From Apophysomyces variabilis (Eukaryota; Mucoromycota; Mucoromycetes; Mucorales; Mucoraceae), in NCBI GenBank assembly GCA_002749535.1, contig MZZL01000049.1, positions 57,906 through 121,905 of the forward strand: DNA of 64,000 nt. Direction: 5' to 3'. A program made the position numbers and the translations under genes. Within the stretch, counting starts at the first letter, position 1, and the number at the start of each line of letters is the position of its first letter. Shown here in pieces: positions 56,605 through 64,000 of the stretch. The notes beneath the pieces were generated by a model. The model did not search any database and had not been told where the DNA came from. It saw nothing but the letters and a program-made list of their open reading frames with translations.

Positions 56605-57015
56605 GTGCCGAAGCTGAATCTCAACGAGGCTCACATATTCAAGCTTTTTTTTTAAAAGGTTGGTGGAGATGAACCTCGTATCACGGCTTGGCCTGGCCAA
56701 GTTTTGTACTTTTTCACACACACTCTTCTCCTAAACGGGATGTCTGTGGAACGCACTTTTGCGTTTATCTACTGGTATAATGGAATTTTTTCTATACAAC
56801 AGACGTTTGAAGAACAGGGTGTGGAGATTTGGTCCAACTCATTTCTCCTATTCAGCTCAGACTCAGTAACTCTCCGTTTACAGGATATTCTCTCACGTCG
56901 CCATTCCCAGTTACAGGCCGCAGCAAGCAAGAAATTCAAAAGTAGATGTTATCCCTTTGCTGAAGAAATTGATCGGTTGAATGAAATGAAGTTTACAGAC
57001 AAGAAGTGCTTTTAA
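56605..57015 (+). pseudogene. C-terminal fragment of a lineage-expanded fungal gene family
   Basis: The frame contains RITAWPGQVLYFFTHTLLLNG, then TFAFIYWYNG and GVEIWSNSFLLFSSDSVTL. The succession PG-x-V-x-x-F-x-x-H, an F-A-F/Y-V-x-WY segment and VE-x-W is one I associate with a dispersed family in Mucoromycota genomes, possibly transposon-linked; its function is unknown to me. Upstream pieces in other frames (about 56400-56600) include FHHCPLNETFVTNW. The copy is broken by frame changes. Confidence 0.4.
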
Positions 57016-57275
57016 TTTTTTTTTATTTTTTTACAACATCTATTTGCTATGTTAATTGCGTTTATTTTGACTTCGACTTCTTTTACCTTAAGGACGTCTC
57101 CATCGCGACAACAAGGTTGCGGAAAAAGCTTCCAGTACTGGAAACTCCTTTAATACAACCAACTTCTGATGGGTCGCTGCACTATGCCGCGTTCGCTCAG
57201 CGGCCGCCAGCTGGTCTAGCCTGGCATAGAAGGCATTTACTTAAAAGTTTAATAAGGTGATATTATTAGCACAGG

Positions 57276-57985
57276 TTAATGTAATAAGTGGTTTATTACC
57301 TCGCTGCTTCGCCAGCTTGGTTTTTGGACGACAGGGACTGGGGAGTCCTCACCTTCACTCTCCTCTTCTGACATCAACTGTTTGGCAAGGATGTTCCCCG
57401 AGTCCTCGCCGAACTCCTCCACAAGGGCTACTCTGTGCTTGTTGAAGAGCCTTGTTCGCGTCTTCAATTTCTATAAAGATAAATGTTCGATGGATTTATG
57501 TATTGAAATCGGATTTTACCTCGTAGACGGCGTTGTCGGCCAGCTTTTGTTCTCATCACGTCTTTCTTTTCTGTGGAACAATTCTTTGATTGCTTTTGGT
57601 TGTCAAACAACCGGCAAATCTTCCCACGCAAGCTACTCGGATTGACCATGAGCGATGGCTGGCCAAGGACATAACGTTCGACCTTATTCTGTCACACTGC
57701 GGTTGTGAGCAGAGTCGAAACGTTCCTCAAATCTCCATCCTTCCCCGCGAATTTGGGCTACGAAGCTGCGGAGCAGCCTCTGTAATAAAGCTAAGTTATA
57801 ATCTATGACATTGCTGTTGTATTTACCGAAATCTCAGGGTCCTGAGGTCCAGCTATTCTTCTGCTAATAGCTTGACTACCCGCACCAGTGCTCTGGGAAG
57901 CTGAGCTGTGATCGCGTTGCATCTCACCAAGCAACGCGATCTGACTGTAGGTCTCAACCAACATTGTCGTGCAATCATTCGGCAT
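57276..57985 (-). pseudogene. Minus-strand coding relic, probably same family group
   Basis: The minus-strand pieces are HRVALVEEFGEDSGNILAKQ followed by MSEEESEGEDS and KPSWRSSEV (57276-57460), a basic piece KAGRQRRLRGKIRFQ (about 57500), and an N-terminal-like piece TMLVETYSQIALLGEMQRDH (57870-57985). They lie in order for one minus-strand gene but in different frames with stops between. The acidic MSEEE segment followed by P-x-WRS resembles a recurrent motif of unannotated Mucoromycota proteins. It is opposite in orientation to the neighbouring relics. Confidence 0.4.
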
Positions 57986-58689
57986 TCAGCTGCTGTTGCT
58001 GGCTGAGCTCTCTCAGCTCATCTTCTACATTGATCACCTGCCGGCTAAGTATAGCCAAAGTCAACTGTTCGCCAGTGAAAGGGTAAAAGTCTGGACTTTA
58101 TCATCCTTAAGATTTGTGTGACTTTTATGTAACTTGGATTGGCTTAACACAGTTTTACACTTTAGCTGAGAAACACATTGACTCTATTAGTTTGCTATTT
58201 TTTGGGCTATTTCGTTGTGAGCGGGTCCCCCTGAGGGTCCCCTACTTTTGACTGATACTCCAAACAGCAGACTCGGGCAAAAGGGATCCCGGAACCCGTG
58301 ACTTCGTCGTCTCCCCCTCCCCCCTAACGTGACAAAAACTGGGTGACATCGGTTCAGCCGTGCCATATCAAGGCACAGGTGACGGCAGTTGGGTTCCTGC
58401 TTTGCGCTTCTCTGGCAGCATTGCGTTCAGCAAAACATTGGTTACGTGATTGAGATATTAGTGGAATTGAGTCCGCACTTCAAGTGGAACTTGTTCTCTT
58501 CTCATTTGAATAGTATGTCAGGGGTACGTTACCCTTACATACTTCACTTGATGAAAACATAAACAATAAAGTCAGGAGAGCTGTTTCCATTTTTTTGTTT
58601 CTCACGCGCCATTTCACTTTCACTTTAATCCATATAGCACGTTAAAGCTATTATTTGAGGTTGTTTCAACATTTCTGAAGTTTCATTCA

Positions 58690-59398
58690 GGTGCAGAAAC
58701 CCAACGATAATGGCAGAAGGTTACAAGCCAGATGGAGCTTGTGAGACAAGGCTCTGTGTAACTTCTGGGACAATCTTGTGGAAGCTAAGTCCAGCATTGA
58801 TATGTTGGTTGCCTCCAGTGAGAACATTGGGAGGCGCTTTCTCCGATTCACAGAGCTGAACGTCCTCAGTGCAATTGATGATATAGGTGAAACTGATAAC
58901 TTACCAGCTATGAACTTTTAGTTAAAAATGGAGTGATTACGGTAGTAATGAACGTGTCACTGACCGCACCTTCGTTAACATACAGATATGAACAAGAATA
59001 GCAGGCTTGGGAAAAGGCAACGAGTTCCAGCATCTCGCAAAGAAAACGACAAGACCCTGTCAAATTCCTTCGATGAGCGCAAGGCCGAGGAGACTACCGT
59101 TTAAAATGTCAAGACCGAAGATGTCGCGGTTCACCAGGTCCAAGACGGCGTGGGAATCCAGGACGAAAATGATGATATAAATCAAGAACATGTCGAGGCG
59201 GATTACGAAGAACTCTTATCACAAAAGACGACCGAATCAGTGCGAGCTATCGCGTTCCATTTTTTTGACTCACAAGGAACGGTAGTTGGACTGTTCAGGA
59301 GTACCTCGGAGGCCTTGTTTTGTGAACCAGCAAGACTTGCCACCAAAGTTGTGATGATATCGGCAAGCCATCATTTCAGACAGGAATTGCCTCAGTAA
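58690..59398 (+). pseudogene. Two-exon coding relic with an in-frame stop
   Basis: The first piece has FWDNLVEAKSSIDMLVASSE and RFLRFTELNVLSAIDDI up to a GTGAAA donor at about 58886. After an intron ending ACATACAG (about 58985) the second exon reads MNKNSRLGKRQRVPASRKEN and, after a TAA at about 59102, continues in frame NVKTEDVAVHQVQDGVGIQD and EADYEELLSQKT to 59398. A single nonsense change splits an otherwise open exon. Basic and acidic blocks alternate as in nuclear proteins. Not recognised. Confidence 0.4.
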
Positions 59399-60409
59399 CC
59401 CCTCCTTCAAATTATTTGAGCGCCGTTGTGATAACTAGACGCCGTTTGACATATTACCCAGTAAGAATAGTAAGAGAGAAGTGGAGAAATAAAGCACCGG
59501 TAACGTCACAGCAACTGATCGCACGAGCAGGTAGTATGTGATGGAAGGATGCACAAGACGGTACCTTCTTTAGCATTTCTATCTGTACTTTCCATATATA
59601 CGGTTTCTATTTCTTCGATGCAATGTCATTCATTGAATAAGACATTGTTTTATTATTCCATCCTGATCCGTACCCTTTTCCTTTTGTATAGCCTATTGAG
59701 TTCTCGGGGACTCCTTTCCCCACATCTTAGTAGCTTCTTGTATAGCTTTCCTATGCATAGATTCTCTTTATCTGCTGCGATATTGTTAGTGAGACGCTCC
59801 TATTGGCTTAACATTTTAGATTGTTATAGTAAGTGTTTAACCTTTGTGTAGCCCTGTGAGATCTCGGGCAGTCCATCAGTTGCTGAGCTGTGGCTGTGGC
59901 TTGTTCTTCCGCTTTCCTTCTTGATGTCCTACTGGCTGATTTGTCAAGTGGCGTTTAGTTAGTCATAGCCACTCTCAAATAATTTGGGGGAGTGGTACCC
60001 GAGGGGAGTGGCCAATGGAATTCTCGAAATTAACGTGGTATTGGTTACCCTTTAGGGTATTTGGTTGCTTTTCGGTCATTCTTTTTTTTTCATACAAAGA
60101 AATGAAAAAGCAAAATTGTTTAAAAGCCAACTCGTATCATATGAAAGATACTTTTGCGCCGACGAAGTAAGATGTCATTGCGCTGAATGGGGTTTATTTC
60201 CACCACGGTAACAGGGTAGGAAAAATCCCTAAAGTAGTAGGAAAGAGAGAAAAGTAGCGACCACCAAAAGTACTAAAAAGTATGGATCACTAAAAAGAAA
60301 AGTGAAAGTGGACTATGAAGAACGGTATTATTGGAAAATAAAGAAGTAGAAAACTTCCTATAGTATAGTTATGGTAAACAGAGAGTATTTTCTGGAGCAA
60401 GTATGGTCA
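59399..60409. other. Non-coding interval
   Basis: There is nothing gene-like; the short frame at 59549-59851 is hydrophobic and low in complexity. Confidence 0.4.
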
Positions 60410-60838
60410 TCATAGTTGGAAAAGTACTTTTACGTTAAAATTCATCTGACATTTTCCCTTATCGGGAATTAAGTGAGATGAGCTTTGTTCCGTGTTTTTT
60501 TACTGATCACACTGCTAGTAAAATAAGCAGTATTTCATCACTAACCTATTTTTATGCAGATGGTCGTGATTCAGGCAGCTATTCCAATAACATCAACACC
60601 ATCTGAACATTGCTACACTGCTTTTCAGGATTGCAACTCTTAATCTCATATAAACGTATTTAACTACATCCGTATCTTATATAAGCAGTTAATGCTTCTA
60701 AAATCTAAGTTGTTTATTTCTTTTAATTATACTAGATTCAAATTTTACTTTCACGAATTACTCCAAGTGACAGATAGTTTCAGCTCTTCGGCTCCAGTTC
60801 GGTTTTAATTCTTCGGTTTTTTTTTGGGGGGGGGGGGA
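60410..60838 (+). repeat. Repeat E, copy 2, ending in a T/G homopolymer tract
   Basis: Partner of 47400-47860. It ends with TTCGGTT-rich sequence and a run of T followed by about 12 G near 60820-60836, immediately upstream of the secreted protein promoter. Confidence 0.5.
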
Positions 60839-60886
60839 AACCGTACACTCAAATGACAGCGGATTGATTTATGTCGTTTGTTTATC

Positions 60887-60899
60887 GTATATAAAAGGC
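60887..60899 (+). promoter_or_regulatory. TATA box of secreted protein copy 2
   Basis: GTATATAAAAGGC, conserved with the paralogue at 25490-25503. About 120 bp downstream a GTATGG donor (61019) and an ACAATAG acceptor (about 61107) outline a conserved intron in the 5' leader. Confidence 0.65.
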
Positions 60900-61169
60900 A
60901 CATTCGATATCATGACCCTCGAATCCAAACATCATTTCCTAGCACCTGTTGCAGTACTATCGTAACAAGAACCACACGAACAATTTCCCTGAACTTGCAA
61001 GCACTGATCACACTCACGTATGGCTCTTTGATTTAATTTACCGTAGTATTCTTAGAGTAGCAGTGCTTTAAACTGACATGTTTATGGAATTTGCTGTTAC
61101 AATAGGGTAACTCCACCAGACTCTTTCTCGTTTACTCTGCTATTGGGATAATTCAAGACATACGGATTC

Positions 61170-61451
61170 ATGAACTTCAGAATGTCGATCTTACCTCTTT
61201 TTGTTCTCTTCTCCATCTTTTTCGCTTGCACCGTCGAAGCACTTTGGTGTCAATGCATCACAAATTCTGGTGATCCTTTCAACGACTTAGACCAAACATA
61301 CTCTGTTTGTGTGCAAGTGCCGGGAGCACAGTATCAACCGTCGGACTGGTTTGGCCTTAGGCAAGCAAGGTGTGACGTTGGTTCGCAATCCTCGGTGTTT
61401 ATAAGCAAATGCAAAGCTTATGGTTCTGATACTGTTCCCAATTGTTATTAA
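61170..61451 (+). CDS. Small secreted cysteine-rich protein, copy 2
   Basis: A 93-aa paralogue of 24931-25212 with the same signal peptide plan (MNFRMSILPLFVLFSIFFAC, cleavage after VEA) and the same six mature Cys. Replacements such as Gln for Lys and Phe for Leu near the middle (YQPSDWFGLRQARC) leave length and Cys spacing unchanged, consistent with coding constraint after duplication. It is embedded in an inverted segmental duplication that also includes the promoter, the probable leader intron and the 3' repeat B. No internal break. The function is unknown; a secreted effector- or defence-like role is only a possibility given the size and Cys content. Confidence 0.87.
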   Translation: MNFRMSILPLFVLFSIFFACTVEALWCQCITNSGDPFNDLDQTYSVCVQVPGAQYQPSDWFGLRQARCDVGSQSSVFISKCKAYGSDTVPNCY

Positions 61452-61469
61452 AGAAAAAGGAAATGGGAA

Positions 61470-61870
61470 TTATTAACCCACTTTCTTTGCGGAATATTGC
61501 CCCTCCGTCTGACTGCTAAATAGGATCAGTTATTAGATATGAAGAGCCAACGCTGAATAAAAAGAGGGAATCAACGAATTTTGGGAAGTTGAAATGCTGG
61601 CGAAGTTAAATATAAACAAACACACAAAGCGTAAATGCTACAAGTGGAAAAAGAAAAATAACGAGGATCTGTACTAAATTGGAAAAAGAAGATCGATCTC
61701 GACGGTATCTAAACTATTAGAATATCTTTTATAGGATATAGCGCTCGTCTTATCGAAACTCCCCTGAAATGTTAACAGACCAATTTCACATGCAAGGCCA
61801 CAGGCCAAACTGACACGGGTATGCACACACCACATTCAGCTACGCATTGAGCTGAGATGAAATAATCAAA
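61470..61870 (-). repeat. Dispersed repeat B, copy 4, inverted
   Basis: Reverse complement of 24500-24900, immediately 3' of the secreted protein gene just as in the other copy. Together with the gene and promoter it forms an inverted duplication of about 1 kb (24500-25510 against 60880-61880). Confidence 0.8.
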
Positions 61871-62159
61871 GCCCTGGAAGAAAATCAAGGATTATTACTG
61901 GTAAACAAAGCAATCACAATGTGTCCCAAAACCGTCTAAGCTCACCCCACATATGTACGAAAGCCAAGAATTGCAAAGTGCATAAAACATGATTACGCCA
62001 CTTCCGAACAAAGCGACCACTACTGAGCTGGAAGATATTTTCTTTGTACGGGGAACAGTGTGTGGAAACGAGACTATTTTGCCCATTTTCACATACTAAG
62101 AGCGTAGGAGCATTGAAGAAAGAGGGCAGCTTTTAATTTTCCAGAATATTCATTGTGAG

Positions 62160-62370
62160 GAGTACAGTATACCACAGGTGGGCCCTAACCAGGCGGGTCA
62201 TAGTCGGGCCGGGTCATGGTATTGGCGCACGGGCCACTGGGCTGAGCTAAGATCTTAGCCCAGAGGTCGGCACGCTAAGGACGATCACACTATGACCCGC
62301 CAATTGACCCGTGGCCATATCGGGTGACCATAGCGGATGACACGAAGCCCTGGGCCCAAACCAGGCCCAA
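62160..62370. repeat. GC-rich tract with palindromes
   Basis: Much richer in GC than its surroundings. It contains GGGCC-type words in both orientations (GTGGGCCCTAACCAGGC near 62178 and GGGCCCAAACCAGGCCC near 62352) and a stem TGGGCT...AGCCCA around CTAAGATCTTAG (about 62238-62262). It may be a small non-autonomous element; no target duplication was identified. Confidence 0.45.
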
Positions 62371-63883
62371 CTTCGAGTCCTAGTAAAGAGACATTTACAA
62401 GAATAAAAGCGAACGCAAGGGAACACAACGTGTAACTCTTTCCAAGCTCCCAATGATGGAGATTTGTCTAGCTCATTGTTGGGAAAGTAGAGGTTTTTAA
62501 CTGTAGATAACCTGTGGCCTCGAGCAAGGCACAACCCAGAGGACGATGTCGATGGATGACCTCATGGACACTTAATCCTAACGTTAGTCAACTTGCGACA
62601 ATATGCCTGTAGCACCATTTCTTTTTTAAAAATTGCAAGCCGTCGTGACCAGACCACGCTGACCTTCATCCGGATGAGGGGCATAAGCACGGTGCCTGTC
62701 CTCGCTCAAACAAGCTTTTCTGAAAAGGATCGGTAAAAGGTACTCGGCATGGTTTCAGCCTCCAAGATCAAGAGCCATGCAAAACATTTTCGTAAGTACT
62801 ACCTCGATAACGTGCATATCTGCGTAAGTGGTCACCTATCCCAACAAATTGGGCTTCCAGGTTATCAGCAATTCCTGATTCCACATATGACGACAGCGAT
62901 GTGCAGCAGATTGTGATCAATGTCGGTGATAACGCTTTTGGGAATAAGCTGAAAGCAACAGAAAAGGGTTTTATTTATATGGATGCCAGGATGGTAACGA
63001 ACGTTCTGCAAAAGAGAAATATTTGATCTTTCTTTCTAATACATTTCCATAGTTGGCTTTGAATAAAAATGCTCCCAATGAGAGCCATGATGCAGAGCCG
63101 TCGCTGTTGCGCATGAAAGGTGAACAATAAGGAACTCTTTCTTACTGCTTAAACGCGTTCATCAACTTTTGGCTCTCTTCCTGCATCCTTTCTCGTTTAC
63201 TTCTTTTACATCCCCTTATACTTCTTCTTATTTTTCCATCCCGCTCCTGGTGATCCTTTTATTCTGCCTTTTTCGTTTGTCACTCTGGTGTTCCACACCT
63301 TTTCACATTTGACACACCCACTCTATCATGTCCCCTTCATTTCTGTTAGCACCCGCCTCATCTTTCAGGCTGCAGTATTCATGTCTGCCTTGCTTTTTCT
63401 TACTCTAGCCTTTTCCTCCGAAATATTTTTTACTTAAGTTTAACATTAAGGTCGTTTTGCAAGACTAAGAAACTTAACAGGTCTCTTATTATACACACGG
63501 TCTGTTGGGATGAACGCCGTTATTGTTATGGAATTGGTGTAAGGAATAAAATCTTTTTCTCTGTTTTGTGCATGACATTTAAAATATCTACAGAAAGAAA
63601 CGCGTATTTGTGTCTGTTCAGAACTGTAGCCGGATTGTTTTTAGCAACGCATATTTTACAACAATCATATTGCTCTATCGCACAGCAACAAAAGCATGTG
63701 CGAGGGAAAAGTGTGTAAAAACAAGATGCTTAGAAAAAGTATGCACAAAGAATAGGCCTGAGCTGAACTTGTCAGAGACCGTACTGTTGCACTTTGTATT
63801 TATAAGGTCATTCATATCTTCGTCATGATTTTGACGCATATGCCATATATTATTTCAATGTATTTATTAAGGATCTCTAAGCG
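62371..63883. other. Mostly non-coding
   Basis: A plus-strand stretch at about 62745-62910 (VSASKIKSHAKHFRKYYLDN, then VSGHLSQQIGLPGYQQFL) looks protein-like but has stops on both sides and no recognised family. The rest, including a C/T-rich tract at 63150-63420, shows nothing. Confidence 0.35.
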
Positions 63884-64000
63884 TTAAGTGGTACGTGACG
63901 TACCAGTTATCAAGGATACGCTCTCCCAAAAATCCATGTACTTCTGCAGCAGCGCTTGATCAATTCGAGGGGCTACAAGACCACCAGCTGCGTCAAGTGC
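63884..64000 (-). CDS. 3' end of a gene running in from beyond the right edge
   Basis: On the minus strand the frame is open from the window edge to a TAA at 63884-63886, giving 38 residues (LVAPRIDQALLQKYMDFWES and onward). An AATAAA hexamer lies about 17 bp past the stop, as for a genuine 3' end. The segment is too short to name a family. Confidence 0.4.
   Translation of the reverse strand, partial: ALDAAGGLVAPRIDQALLQKYMDFWESVSLITGTSRTT

Noticed and set aside
1..64000. tRNA or rRNA genes
   Set aside because: No cloverleaf with conserved arms and no rRNA-like stretch was recognised by eye; a covariance-model search would be decisive.

Overview
The window looks like a repeat-rich, AT-rich stretch of a filamentous fungal nuclear genome. 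The evidence is short GT-AG introns of about 50-100 bp, long non-coding intervals, a DIRS-type tyrosine-recombinase retrotransposon, a LINE fragment, an IS630/Tc1-like transposase relic, solo LTRs, fungal dynamin and hydrophobin-like sequences, and small secreted Cys-rich proteins. The transposon set and several degraded multi-exon genes resemble lineage-expanded families I associate with Mucoromycota. That placement is inference from family style, not a search result.

Layout. 1-6 kb: the 3' end of a LINE reverse transcriptase, then a complete-looking DIRS retrotransposon (1952-6035) with gag-like, RT/RNase H/methyltransferase and tyrosine recombinase frames, inverted terminal repeats and the internal complementary region. 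6.2-9.05 kb: a unit bounded by about 70-bp inverted repeats carrying a minus-strand Cys-rich gene with a degenerate MYND-like tail, abutting a frameshifted IS630-type transposase. 10.4-12.6 kb: a 208-bp tandem repeat and a multi-exon pseudogene. 14.9-21.5 kb: two solo LTRs of one family in opposite orientation, a class I hydrophobin-like relic, and otherwise little coding sequence.

19.5-34.6 kb is a mosaic of old segmental duplication. It holds two thioredoxin-like copies (23.3 and 33.3 kb, both damaged), a nearly identical 1.14-kb block (21.8 and 31.3 kb), a small secreted protein gene (24.9 kb), an 18-bp minisatellite and a metzincin-like metalloprotease (29 kb). 35.2-36.6 kb encodes a SpoIIIAA/Ycf45-like ATPase, followed by a 361-bp duplication around a single N that looks like an assembly join. 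38.7 kb holds a fragment of a CRN/STAND-like NTPase, and 40.7-42.9 kb a three-exon dynamin-family GTPase.

43-64 kb is mostly non-coding and dispersed repeats, with a 203-aa secreted protein (48.6 kb), a class II hydrophobin relic (50.9-51.3 kb), fragments of lineage-specific genes (53.5 and 56.6-59.4 kb), a second copy of the small secreted protein inside an inverted duplication (61.2 kb), and the 3' end of a minus-strand gene at the right edge.

The probably functional host genes are few: dynamin, the SpoIIIAA-like ATPase, the metalloprotease, the MYND-like gene and three secreted proteins. The rest is transposon and duplication debris. No operon-like organisation, RNA gene or CRISPR array was seen.
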